From NCBI GenBank assembly GCA_022732885.1, contig JAIJTS010000018.1, positions 1-32,174 on the forward strand: 32,174 bases of DNA. The letters run 5' to 3'. This document shows positions 22,491-30,916 of this stretch, in pieces. The translations under genes and the position numbers were made by a program. This stretch comes from Atopobium sp. GTDB lineage: Bacteria; Actinomycetota; Coriobacteriia; Coriobacteriales; Atopobiaceae. Position 1 is the first letter of the stretch, and every line of letters begins with the position of its first letter. The notes under the pieces were generated by a model. That model did not search any database. It had not been told where the DNA came from and saw only the letters and a program-made list of their open reading frames with translations.

Positions 22491-25229
22491 TTACTTTGCC
22501 TCGGCCCAATTGGAACCATAGCTGACATCGGCAATTAGAGGAACACGCAGGGTAACAACGTCTTCCATGGTCTCTTTTACCAGTTTAGAGACTGTCTCAA
22601 TCTCTGACTCTGGAACTTCTAGATCAAGTTCGTCGTGAATCTGAAGAATTAGCTTTGACGTAAGGCCTTCATCACGCAGGCGTTTCTCGACATTAATCAT
22701 TGCAATCTTGATAATGTCTGCAGCACTTCCCTGCATAGGATGATTCATTGCAGTGCGCTCACCAAAGGCAATGAGCTGGCGATTTGACTGGTTGAACTCT
22801 CTAATGTGGCGCTTGCGGCCGTACATGGTAACCGCATAACCAGTCTCGTGAGCAGTGCGGACGGAATCGTCAAGGTATGCTCGAACACCAGGATAGGCAT
22901 CAAAGTAGCGGTCAATCATCTCCTGCGCTTCCTTGCGGGAAATCTTAAGAGACGTTGCCAGACCAAAGGCCTGCTGACCATAGACAATGCCAAAGTTAAC
23001 TGCCTTGGCACGACTGCGAAGTGCCGGGGTGACCTCTTCAACAGGCACACCAAAGACACGCGCGGCAGTTGCTGCGTGGAAGTCGGCGCCAGAGTTGAAC
23101 GCTGCTACCAGGTGCTCGTCAGCAGAGAGATGTGCAAGCAAGCGAAGCTCAATCTGGGAGTAATCGCAGGCGAGAAAAACGCTGCCCTCGGGAACGGTAA
23201 AGGCAGTGCGGACGCGATGTCCCAGCTCAGAGCGGGTAGGAATGTTCTGCAGGTTTGGATCAGAGCTAGAAAGTCTGCCTGTTGCAGCAACAGTCTGATT
23301 GAGTGTGGTGTGGATGCGCTTGTCACCACGAATAAGCGCAGGAAGCGCATCTAGATAGGTGGATTTGATCTTGGCACGCTCACGGTACTCAAGAACGTCA
23401 GCAACAATCTGGTACTCCTGCGCCAGCTCTCCTAGAACCTTTGCGTTGGTGGAGTAGAAACCAGTGCGCGTCTTTTTGAGACCATAGGTTGGAAGTTTGA
23501 GCACGTCAAACAGGATGTGCGAAAGCTGACTTGGAGAATCCAAGTTGAAGTCCTCGCCTGCTATCTGGTGAATACTTGCCACACGCTGCGCAATATCTTC
23601 ACCCAGCTGAGCGGACTGTTCAGAGAGCTTTTGAGGATCAACGTAGAGACCACGACGCTCCATCGCGGCAAGTACCGGCAAAAGCTGCATCTCAAGTGAA
23701 GTAAAGAGCTCTAACGAACCGTCGTCTTCAAGTTTTTGAGTCAGTACAGGCACAAGATTTCTTGCAGCTACTGCTCTTAATGCTGCCGCAGGAATATCGT
23801 CTGTAGGCTCAGGAAGCTCAGAGCCAAAGTACAGCTCAACCAAGCCATTGATATCAAAGCTTGAACGATCAGATTCAAGCAGATAGGCAGCAACACCTGT
23901 GTCAAAGAGGCGGTCAGAATCAATAGTCTCAATATCCAGTTTCTGTGGCTCAGACGAATCAACAGGGCTTACCTCGTGCATCAATGCCTTGACATCGTCC
24001 GCAGCAACACGGGCTTCTCGCAAAATACGCAAGAGCGCTGCGGTTGCGTTTTCTCCCTCAAATTTGAGGAGCGCCTTTTCTGTAGACACCCAAAGCGTGC
24101 GAGAAAGGCTAAAGAGCGCTCCAGCGTCAGCGGCAGAATCCTCTGCAACGCCAATCCACTCCTGGTTCTCAAGAGCCGCAGTGAGGGCAGCAGATGCGTC
24201 TCCTGCCTGCAGATACTCTGACGGAATAGGAAGCGCAGGTGTAGCAGAGGCGGTTTGTGAGGCTACGCCAGCGGCAGAGCCACCGGCCATACGAGCAAGC
24301 CTTGAGGTCATGCCCGTAAAGCCCAAAGCCGAGAAGGCCTTGACCACGTTATTTGGATCAAACGTTGGGAACTGAGCGTCTTTTAGGTTGATATCAAGCG
24401 GCGCATCAGTGCGAATTGTAGCCACCTTACGGGAGAGCAGCGCGTCATCAATATGGGCTCGAAGGTTTTCTCCCACCTTGCCCTTAACCTCGTCAGCGTG
24501 GGCAATAACCTCGTCAAGCGAGCCATACTCAACAATCAGAGCAGCGGCTTTCTTAGGTCCAATTCCAGGAACACCCGGAATGTTGTCGGAAGAATCTCCC
24601 TTGAGGCCATAGAAATCTGGGACAAGCTCTGGCGTAATGCCAGCGTAGAGATCTGCCACGGTCTCTGGCGTCATAATTGAGACATCAGAGACGCCTTTGC
24701 GCGTAGAAACAATCTTGACGTTTTCTGTGGAAAGTTGGTACATATCGCGGTCACCCGTGAAGAGCAGCATCTGGTAACCCTCAGCCTCGCCGCGGCGAGC
24801 AAGGGTGCCCAAGATATCGTCACCTTCCCAGCCCTCAAGCTGACAAACTGGAACATCGAGCGTTTTGAGCAGCTCTTTGACCACGGGGAACTGCGCATGC
24901 AAAGCAGGGTCCATAGGAGGACGCTGCGCCTTGTACTGAGGCAGCATATCAATGCGTACCTGTGGTTTTCCCTTATCAAAGGCACAAATCACACCATCTG
25001 GCGAGAAGGACTCAACAAGCTTAATAAACATGTTGAAGAAGCCAAAGAGCGCTCCAGTTGGCGTTCCATCTGGCGCCGCCATTGGCTGACGGATTGCGTG
25101 GAACGCTCTATGCATGAGTGAGTTTCCGTCAATAACGGCAATAGTTCTGCGCGGTTTAACTGCATCTTCTTTAGCTGACGCAACGTCGTTTTGATCTGTA
25201 GTATCAACTGGCATAGTAGTATCAGACAT
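22491..25229 (-). CDS. polA: DNA polymerase I (5'-nuclease active, proofreading domain degenerate)
   Basis: Gap-filling and primer-removing polymerase of 912 residues. The N-terminal 5'-3' nuclease domain shows VIDGNSLMHRAFHAI, VICAFDKGKP, FTGDRDMYQL and SDNIPGVPGIGPKKAA. The middle domain keeps the 3'-5' exonuclease fold, but the catalytic DxE is replaced (EWIGVAEDS in place of a DTET-type motif), so proofreading should be absent, as in Taq and Bacillus stearothermophilus enzymes. The polymerase has motif A DYSQIELRLLAHL, motif B RSRAKAVNFGIVYG and motif C QIHDELDLEV. The first ~25 residues are a polar extension before the nuclease domain. GAGGAG precedes ATG. It is first in an operon with rnhA. 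Confidence 0.97.
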   Translation of the reverse strand: MSDTTMPVDTTDQNDVASAKEDAVKPRRTIAVIDGNSLMHRAFHAIRQPMAAPDGTPTGALFGFFNMFIKLVESFSPDGVICAFDKGKPQVRIDMLPQYKAQRPPMDPALHAQFPVVKELLKTLDVPVCQLEGWEGDDILGTLARRGEAEGYQMLLFTGDRDMYQLSTENVKIVSTRKGVSDVSIMTPETVADLYAGITPELVPDFYGLKGDSSDNIPGVPGIGPKKAAALIVEYGSLDEVIAHADEVKGKVGENLRAHIDDALLSRKVATIRTDAPLDINLKDAQFPTFDPNNVVKAFSALGFTGMTSRLARMAGGSAAGVASQTASATPALPIPSEYLQAGDASAALTAALENQEWIGVAEDSAADAGALFSLSRTLWVSTEKALLKFEGENATAALLRILREARVAADDVKALMHEVSPVDSSEPQKLDIETIDSDRLFDTGVAAYLLESDRSSFDINGLVELYFGSELPEPTDDIPAAALRAVAARNLVPVLTQKLEDDGSLELFTSLEMQLLPVLAAMERRGLYVDPQKLSEQSAQLGEDIAQRVASIHQIAGEDFNLDSPSQLSHILFDVLKLPTYGLKKTRTGFYSTNAKVLGELAQEYQIVADVLEYRERAKIKSTYLDALPALIRGDKRIHTTLNQTVAATGRLSSSDPNLQNIPTRSELGHRVRTAFTVPEGSVFLACDYSQIELRLLAHLSADEHLVAAFNSGADFHAATAARVFGVPVEEVTPALRSRAKAVNFGIVYGQQAFGLATSLKISRKEAQEMIDRYFDAYPGVRAYLDDSVRTAHETGYAVTMYGRKRHIREFNQSNRQLIAFGERTAMNHPMQGSAADIIKIAMINVEKRLRDEGLTSKLILQIHDELDLEVPESEIETVSKLVKETMEDVVTLRVPLIADVSYGSNWAEAK

Positions 25230-25475
25230 ACCTGCTCCTCTTAGTTTTGTGTGCTTCTATTGTACTAAGACTTCCTCCACTTATGCGCGCCAGAGCCTAC
25301 GGAAACAAAGCCCACATCTCTTCTGGTGGCAGCTAAATTTTTTGTAATCGTTATGTTTCCGTTTGTATCCTTGCCGCTCACACTGTGTCAAACGTGCGAA
25401 AATAGCAACCAGCATAACGTGCTGAGCACGCAAGAAAACAAACCAACTGCCAGCATTTACCTACAAGGAGGAGCT
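25230..25475. promoter_or_regulatory. divergent promoter region polA / glutamine synthetase
   Basis: This holds the polA leader (TACAAT on the minus strand is a possible -10, with no good -35) and about 240 bp before glnN. On the glnN side TTGTAA starting at 25338 and a TATCCT hexamer 18 bp on could be a weak promoter. CGTGCT-G-AGCACG (25418-25430) is a near-perfect inverted repeat between that promoter and the start codon and could be an operator. The plus frame is open here but has no ribosome binding site before 25466. Confidence 0.35.
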
Positions 25476-27569
25476 GTGGCTCACGACAAAGTTTCTCAGG
25501 AATTTGGCTCACTTCTATTTACTGACGCAGACATGCAAGAACGTCTGCCAAGACCAACGTACAAGAAACTTCGTAGTGTCATCCAGGACGGCAAACCGCT
25601 TGATCTCGACATTGCAAACGAGGTTGCTCATGCCATGAAGGAGTGGGCACTTGAAAAGGGTGCTACTCACTTTACCCACTGGTTCCAACCTCTCACAGGT
25701 ATTACCTCTGAGAAGCACGACAGCTTTATGACTCCTCAGGGAAACGGCACTATTTTGATGTCCTTCTCGGGAAAAGAGCTGGTACAGGGTGAGCCTGACG
25801 CATCAAGCTTCCCTTCTGGTGGTCTGCGTGCCACGTTTGAGGCTCGCGGCTACACAGTTTGGGATCCTGCAAGTCCAACCTTCATCAAAGATGAAGTTCT
25901 CTGCATTCCAACTGCATTTATTTCATACACCGGAGAAGCACTGGATAAGCGCACTCCACTGCTTCGCTCTCAAGTTGCCCTTGAGAAGCAAGCCAAGCGC
26001 GTACTTTCACTCTTTGGCCAAAAGCCTTCCCGCGTGGTTACAAACATTGGTCCTGAGCAGGAGTACTTCCTTATCAAAGAGGAACACTTTGAACAACGTC
26101 CTGACCTTATTCTTTGTGGCCGTACCCTCTTTGGTTGTGAGCCAAGTAAGGGTCAGGAGCTTGATGAGCACTACTTTGGTGCCATTCGTCCAACCGTTAA
26201 CAACTTTATGAAAGAGCTTGATGATGAGCTCTGGAAGCTAGGAATTCCTGCAAAGACCAAGCATAATGAGGTTGCTCCTTGCCAGCATGAGCTTGCACCT
26301 GTCTTTGAACAGGGCGCACTTGCTATTGACAACAACCTTTTGACCATGGAGAAGCTCAAGCTTCTTGCAACGCATCACGGTCTTGCCTGTCTTGAGCACG
26401 AGAAGCCCTTTGAATACGTCAACGGCTCTGGTAAGCACGATAACTGGTCGCTCTCTGCAGACAATGAAAACCTGCTTGAGCCTGGCGATAAACCTGGCGA
26501 GAACCTTCGCTTCTTGGTCTTCCTTGCTTGTCTTGTTGCCGCTGTTGACTCCCATGCAGATCTTCTGCGCATGTCGGTTGCCTCTGCTGGAAACGATCAC
26601 CGACTTGGTGCAAATGAGGCTCCACCTGCAATTGTTTCGGTCTTCTTAGGCAATGCTCTCTCTGCTATTGTTGACGACCTTATTACTGGCTCCGATGTCC
26701 ACGGTGCAAAGCGCACTCGTATGGATCTAGGTGTACCAACACTTCCTGCAGTTCTTAGAGACAATACAGACAGAAACCGTACCAGCCCCTTTGCGTTTAC
26801 CGGTAACAAGTTTGAGTTCCGTATGTGCGGCAGTCAGCAAAACCTTTCTGACCCTAATGTCATTTTGAACACCATTGTTGCCGAACAGTGTGACCGTTTT
26901 GCCAATGATCTTAACGACGTTTCTGAGGAGAACTTCACTAAAGAAGCTTTGAGTTGGGTTATTGACACCTTTAAAGCACACGAGCGCATCCTCTTTGAGG
27001 GCAATGGCTACTCAGGCGATTGGGAGAAACTTGCTGAGGAGCGCGGCCTTCCAAACCTCCGCACCACCCCTGAGGCTCTCCCTGCAATGATTGCTCCAGA
27101 AAACATTGAGCTCTTCGAACGCTACGGTGTTCTTTCTCAGGCAGAAGCTCAGGCTCGCTACATTGCAAAGGCTGAGCAGTACGCCAAGGTCCTTAACATC
27201 GAGGCGCGTACTATGCTGTATATGACACGCCACATGTACCTGCCTGCCCTCTTTACCTATTCAAGTGATGTTGCTTCTTCAGTTGCCGCTAAGCAGGCTA
27301 TTGGCATCAAGAGTGCAGCAGAAATAGAAATTGTTCAGAGACTCACCGCAGGTATTGACGAGATTTACGCAGCTACTAACAGCCTTGATGAGATTAATAC
27401 CACAGCTCACCAGATGAAGGATCAGCCTCAGGAGCAGTGCGAGTACTACTGCAATGAGGTTCTTCCAGCTATGGCTCGCCTGCGTAGCGCCGTTGACTCT
27501 ATGGAGCTCATCTGCGGACACGACTGGTGGCCAGTTCCTAGTTACAACAAGATGCTCTTCTACGTCTAG
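25476..27569 (+). CDS. glnN: glutamine synthetase type III
   Basis: Makes glutamine from glutamate, ammonia and ATP; type III enzymes are large dodecamers found in Bacteroides, Clostridia and some Actinobacteria. GTG 25476-25478 is chosen because AAGGAGGAG sits directly before it, giving 697 residues, normal for the family; the frame extends upstream without a ribosome binding site. Motifs are VTNIGPEQEYFLI, KHNEVAPCQHELAPVFE, FEYVNGSGKHDNWSLS, SAGNDHRLGANEAPPAIVSVFLG and DRNRTSPFAFTGNKFEFRMCGS, carrying the metal and ATP ligands. The C-terminal helical region follows. It is monocistronic, divergent from polA and ended by two hairpins. Confidence 0.95.
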   Translation: MAHDKVSQEFGSLLFTDADMQERLPRPTYKKLRSVIQDGKPLDLDIANEVAHAMKEWALEKGATHFTHWFQPLTGITSEKHDSFMTPQGNGTILMSFSGKELVQGEPDASSFPSGGLRATFEARGYTVWDPASPTFIKDEVLCIPTAFISYTGEALDKRTPLLRSQVALEKQAKRVLSLFGQKPSRVVTNIGPEQEYFLIKEEHFEQRPDLILCGRTLFGCEPSKGQELDEHYFGAIRPTVNNFMKELDDELWKLGIPAKTKHNEVAPCQHELAPVFEQGALAIDNNLLTMEKLKLLATHHGLACLEHEKPFEYVNGSGKHDNWSLSADNENLLEPGDKPGENLRFLVFLACLVAAVDSHADLLRMSVASAGNDHRLGANEAPPAIVSVFLGNALSAIVDDLITGSDVHGAKRTRMDLGVPTLPAVLRDNTDRNRTSPFAFTGNKFEFRMCGSQQNLSDPNVILNTIVAEQCDRFANDLNDVSEENFTKEALSWVIDTFKAHERILFEGNGYSGDWEKLAEERGLPNLRTTPEALPAMIAPENIELFERYGVLSQAEAQARYIAKAEQYAKVLNIEARTMLYMTRHMYLPALFTYSSDVASSVAAKQAIGIKSAAEIEIVQRLTAGIDEIYAATNSLDEINTTAHQMKDQPQEQCEYYCNEVLPAMARLRSAVDSMELICGHDWWPVPSYNKMLFYV

Positions 27570-27588
27570 CTCTTCATCAGAGCTTCTT

Positions 27589-27612
27589 GGCGAGAAAACC
27601 GGTCTTCTCGCC
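27589..27612 (+). terminator. GGCGAGAA inverted-pair hairpin after glutamine synthetase
   Basis: GGCGAGAA (27589-27596) and TTCTCGCC (27605-27612) flank an eight-base loop that is itself nearly palindromic (ACCGGT core), giving a hairpin 20 bp after the stop codon. There is no long T run, so it is a weak terminator on its own. It resembles the convergent uptake-sequence pairs of other bacteria. Confidence 0.5.
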
Positions 27613-27628
27613 ACTCCTTCTTTAAAGC

Positions 27629-27656
27629 AAAACGGCTCAGGTTACTGGGCCGTTTT
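27629..27656 (+). terminator. intrinsic terminator, bidirectional
   Basis: AAAACGGCTC (27629-27638) pairs with GGGCCGTTTT (27647 onward) over an eight-base loop, with a TTTTT tail on the plus strand and TTTT on the minus strand. It separates glnN from the convergent solute-binding gene. Confidence 0.88.
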
Positions 27657-27687
27657 TGGTGTCCAAATTCTTAACGTATAACAATAA

Positions 27688-28974
27688 CTATGCGTTAACC
27701 AACTTGCTGTATGCAGCATGAACGTCTTCAAGCTTAATGAGATTGCCTTTTTCGTCTATTGGAGCAGGAGCTATCTGCATTGAATTGCTTACTCCCGACA
27801 AATTCAGACGACTTGCATACCAAGGATTTGGCGTTCCCTCAATAACTGGCGAGAAAAACGAGTCCATTTCTCCCATGTGCTCAGCGGAGTCTCGTTTAGT
27901 AATAAATTCCTGCCATAAATACGCTGAATACGTATGTTCTAACCCCTGACATACAAAAGATCTTATCGTAGAGAAATAAGAAGTGCCTGGCAGAATAACC
28001 GAAAGATTATCAAAATCGTCTTTAGTAATTGCCCTATAGGCATCGCTCAGAGAACAAATACAAGCCCTATACTTGCCAAATCCTGTGTCTCTAATTGCTT
28101 GATAGGTACTCTCAGAAAATGTGTCAACATTTTCAAACAAACTTTGGATAATTTGAGCGCCTTTATCCAAACCATACTGCCCTAAAAAGAGCGATTCAAA
28201 CTTCTTGCCTGTATACGTAAGTGCAGGATCAGGAATAACATACCTTCCACGCAGGCCATCTGCAAGAAGATCGGTCCATTCACGAGGACGTAAAATCTTT
28301 TTCTCGTTAAGGCGTTCTTGATTTGCAAGTAAAACTAACGGATCTGCTGCATAGGCATACCATTGTCCCGTAGCATCAAAAAACTCTGGACGCACGTACT
28401 GGTCTGTTGTAGAAACTTTATACGGCTGACAGTATACGGAAGCCTCAAAGTTTTGCATTAAAGCTTCGCTTGCCAAAAAAATGATATCGGGTTTCTCAAA
28501 ACCCCAATCAGTATCCGATTTGGTATCAGTAGTTTCAGATTCCGTACTCTTAGCAGAAGTATACGTTTGCTTGATAAACTCCTGAATTTCTTCCTCTGTT
28601 GCTTCAGCCACAGAAACAGGAAGAGAAAACATTTTTGAATATGTTTCTACCAAAGGTTTTACTGCTTCTTTAGAGGTACAGAGCAGATTGAGAGAGCCTT
28701 CTCGTTGCGCAAGTTGAACAAGCGCTTGAGCATATCCCGGAACCTTTGAATTAAACTGTGGAGGCAGAAGTTCCTGCTGAACATAAGAAATTCCTGGACT
28801 TAAAACGTTTGCTACCGTTGCTATTACAGGTGCAGCAACCGCCGAGACAGCCAGGATAATAAATGAGGTTCTTGTAACAGAAGTGGCAGTTGGTGGAGCG
28901 ATCTTCTCGTCAGGGTCTTTTGGTCCAAAAGTTTTATGTATCTTCTGGTGCAGACAATCCGGGATAAACTTCAC
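27688..28974 (-). CDS. membrane-anchored extracellular solute-binding protein (ABC transporter SBP family)
   Basis: A 428-residue protein with a cytosolic N-terminus (about 35 residues), one membrane helix (about 36-62, TSFIILAVSAVAAPVIATVANVL) and an extracellular domain of the type 2 periplasmic-binding fold. Iron/spermidine-type SBP features include WYAYAADPLVLLANQERL and RPREWTDLLADGLRGRYVIPDPALTYTG. There is no lipobox Cys; the helix acts as the anchor. Start is GTG with AAGGAGG four to five bases upstream. No permease or ATPase gene is adjacent (mntP precedes it), so its transporter is unidentified. A Ser/Thr/Asp/Glu-rich insert (about 140-155) interrupts the first lobe. The substrate is unknown. 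Confidence 0.8.
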   Translation of the reverse strand: MKFIPDCLHQKIHKTFGPKDPDEKIAPPTATSVTRTSFIILAVSAVAAPVIATVANVLSPGISYVQQELLPPQFNSKVPGYAQALVQLAQREGSLNLLCTSKEAVKPLVETYSKMFSLPVSVAEATEEEIQEFIKQTYTSAKSTESETTDTKSDTDWGFEKPDIIFLASEALMQNFEASVYCQPYKVSTTDQYVRPEFFDATGQWYAYAADPLVLLANQERLNEKKILRPREWTDLLADGLRGRYVIPDPALTYTGKKFESLFLGQYGLDKGAQIIQSLFENVDTFSESTYQAIRDTGFGKYRACICSLSDAYRAITKDDFDNLSVILPGTSYFSTIRSFVCQGLEHTYSAYLWQEFITKRDSAEHMGEMDSFFSPVIEGTPNPWYASRLNLSGVSNSMQIAPAPIDEKGNLIKLEDVHAAYSKLVNA

Positions 28975-29018
28975 GCTACCTCCTTACCTGCTACATAATC
29001 CGTCTGGTCAAACAGATT

Positions 29019-29597
29019 TTATCCAAAAAAGGCTTTTAGTCCAATCAGGATAAGTACCACACCGCCAACCATCTCGGCACGGTCACCCAAAAGCGAGCCA
29101 AGTTTTTTGCCTACAAACAGTGCAACGATACAGAGAATTGCGGTGATAATGCCAAAGAGTACCGCAGCCATCAAAATGTTCACATTTTGAGCCCTGAAAC
29201 TTACACCAACAGCAAATGCGTCAATTGCCGTAGCAACAGCTTGAAAGAGTAGCTTTCCATAAGAAAGCGTTATAGCGTCTTGTTGTGCTTCTTCCTCATC
29301 TTCCTCAGAAGCATCTTCTTTAAGTGCCTTATAGCCGCTGTACAGCATGTTTGAACCAATAAAGCCAAGAATAACCAGAGAAACAATACCTGCGTACTTC
29401 TCAATCAACTCTGCTGCAATGCCACCAACAAAATAACCGGCAAGAGGCATGCCAAACTGAAAGAGTCCAAAGAAAAGAGGCATACACATAAGGCGAGAAA
29501 ACCTATGGTCATCAAAGGCAAAGGTGTTAGAGATAGTGACAGAGAATGCATCAGTTGCAAGCGCCACACCAAGCATTAAAATTTCCAGTAGACCCAT
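29019..29597 (-). CDS. mntP: manganese efflux pump MntP
   Basis: Small six-helix membrane exporter that removes excess Mn2+. The 192-residue product from ATG 29595-29597 (AGGA upstream) contains two related halves, each with the transport Asp motif: LATDAFSVTIS (D16) and VATAIDAFAVGVSF in the second half. The inter-repeat loop is acidic (DASEEDEEEAQQD). A start twelve codons upstream lacks a ribosome binding site. The leader is only about 100 bp and contains no yybP-ykoY riboswitch fold that I can see. It is followed on the same strand, 44 bp on, by the solute-binding gene. Confidence 0.93.
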   Translation of the reverse strand: MGLLEILMLGVALATDAFSVTISNTFAFDDHRFSRLMCMPLFFGLFQFGMPLAGYFVGGIAAELIEKYAGIVSLVILGFIGSNMLYSGYKALKEDASEEDEEEAQQDAITLSYGKLLFQAVATAIDAFAVGVSFRAQNVNILMAAVLFGIITAILCIVALFVGKKLGSLLGDRAEMVGGVVLILIGLKAFFG

Positions 29598-29660
29598 GTG
29601 TGAGTTCCTAGGTATCATTAAATCTTGTAACACAAAGATGAAATTTTAACGCCTATGAGC

Positions 29661-29689
29661 GTTTTTCAGCTACTCTTATACTGAAAAAC
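29661..29689 (+). promoter_or_regulatory. 9-bp inverted repeat with TATACT before the phospholipase-family gene
   Basis: GTTTTTCAG (29661-29669) and CTGAAAAAC (29681-29689) flank an 11-base loop that contains TATACT, a candidate -10 box, immediately before the AAGGAG ribosome binding site. Either an operator over the promoter or a leader hairpin would fit. Confidence 0.4.
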
Positions 29690-29702
29690 TACAAGGAGTG
29701 TT

Positions 29703-30668
29703 ATGCCTGCTTTAATAACCCACTATCTGTTTGGTGCAGAGGTGGTTAATGATTTGCCCAAAGAGCTCATTGCCACTGAAGCTGAGGTTAATGCATTTTT
29801 GCTCGGAAACCAGGGGCCTGATCCCTTCCTTGCACGCCATCTAGCCTGGCCAAACCACTCACTTGCCTGCAATAGGCTGCATCGTCGTATGCACGCAGGC
29901 CATATTGTTGACGCATTTTTATCCATTCGCGATGGTGTTTCTCGCCTCCCGCAGAGCGACATGCCAGCTGGCCGCGCGTTTGCACTTGGCCTCTTAGCGC
30001 ACTACGCGCTAGATAGAATTGTCCATCCGTTTGTGTATTCCCAGCAAGATGCGCTGATTGAGGCGGAACCATCTCTCAAAAATGCCTACAGAGAGCTTCA
30101 TCCAATCATCGAAACGGATTTGGATTCATATCTTCTTTGGCACATGCGTCACACTACCGTTGAGACGTTTCCTCCAGCTGAGGTGCTTGAAGCCATTGAA
30201 TCCACCAAACACGTTGGTGGCGCGCTTTTCTCGCAAGTAGCGCTTCAGGTATTTGATCTTAATGTTGGTGTTGGTGAGTACGAGAAAGCCCTCCAGGACT
30301 ACGCTCGCATTTACCACACGGTAGAGCGCACTGATCCTAAATACACTACCAAGCTTCCTGACGTTTTATACAAAACCGAGAAGTTCATGCGTCCTTCAAA
30401 CAATTCGTACGTTGCCGCAATGGCTCACCGTATTGTTATGACTGAGGACTTCCCTACCGCTAATCTCAAGCGTCTTCCCTGGAAAGAGCCTTACACCGGA
30501 GAAATTAAGACTGAAAGTATTCTTGATCTTATGGATGAAGCTCGTGAGTTCTACAAAGAGCTTGTTCAGGCAACTATCTTAGGTCAAAGAATCACCCTGG
30601 AAGAGCTGGTCGACGGTATCAATTACATGGGCAAACCCGTTGTAGAAATGGTTGATGACGAGGACTAA
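29703..30668 (+). CDS. zinc-dependent phospholipase C family protein (PF00882-type)
   Basis: A 321-residue protein of the Zn_dep_PLPC fold. It starts MPALITHYLFGAEVVNDLP (His7) and contains GNQGPDPF (D40) and the metal-binding core GLLAHYALDRIVHPF (H100, D104, H108), followed by ELHPIIETDLDSY (H133, E137, D139), the usual cluster of zinc ligands. There is no signal peptide, so unlike secreted phospholipases it is probably cytosolic; the true substrate is unknown. AAGGAG lies just upstream of ATG. It is a single gene on the plus strand, divergent from mntP. The C-terminal ~120 residues are helical and acidic. Confidence 0.85.
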   Translation: MPALITHYLFGAEVVNDLPKELIATEAEVNAFLLGNQGPDPFLARHLAWPNHSLACNRLHRRMHAGHIVDAFLSIRDGVSRLPQSDMPAGRAFALGLLAHYALDRIVHPFVYSQQDALIEAEPSLKNAYRELHPIIETDLDSYLLWHMRHTTVETFPPAEVLEAIESTKHVGGALFSQVALQVFDLNVGVGEYEKALQDYARIYHTVERTDPKYTTKLPDVLYKTEKFMRPSNNSYVAAMAHRIVMTEDFPTANLKRLPWKEPYTGEIKTESILDLMDEAREFYKELVQATILGQRITLEELVDGINYMGKPVVEMVDDED

Positions 30669-30670
30669 CT

Positions 30671-30862
30671 CGCAGCAAAAAACAAATGCGTTGAGCATTC
30701 AAACACGTAAGAGAAAAGCGGCTACTTGAACTGCGTCCCATTTCTTGGACACGAGAAATAGAAGGCAGTTCAAAACACACCTAAGTCGGATAATCTGCCA
30801 AAAAGACGTATACATGACGCAGAAATTGCCTCAATCATGCAGATTATCGTTATTAGGTGTGT
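30671..30862. repeat. cluster of nested inverted repeats, unassigned
   Basis: There are three foldable units in a row. First, AATGC-GTTGA-GCATT (30685-30699). Second, TTGAACTGC (30726-30734) with GCAGTTCAA (30765-30773), enclosing ATTTCT (30740-30745) with AGAAAT (30754-30759). Third, ACACACCTAA (30775-30784) with TTAGGTGTGT (30853-30862), enclosing GATAATCTGC (30789-30798) with GCAGATTATC (30839-30848), closing a 40-base loop. No protein frame is evident. Confidence 0.7.
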
Positions 30863-30874
30863 AAAATACCCGAA

Positions 30875-30916
30875 AATTGCAATAACAAGTTGAACATTAC
30901 CAGCTAAATAGTCCAT
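30875..30916 (+). repeat. left terminal inverted repeat of the IS30-like element
   Basis: The first 22 bases match the right end with three mismatches. The shared core is CAAGTTGAACA, and GTCCAT recurs at the inner edge. Confidence 0.7.

Noticed and set aside
25326..25475. 50-codon N-terminal extension of glutamine synthetase that looks like a signal peptide (MAAKFFVIVMFPFVSLPLTL)
   Set aside because: There is no ribosome binding site before it, type III GS is cytosolic, and AAGGAGGAG directly precedes GTG 25476.
29598..29702. Manganese (yybP-ykoY) riboswitch upstream of mntP
   Set aside because: The leader is about 100 bp and shared with the divergent gene; no conserved three-way junction or consensus loops were seen.
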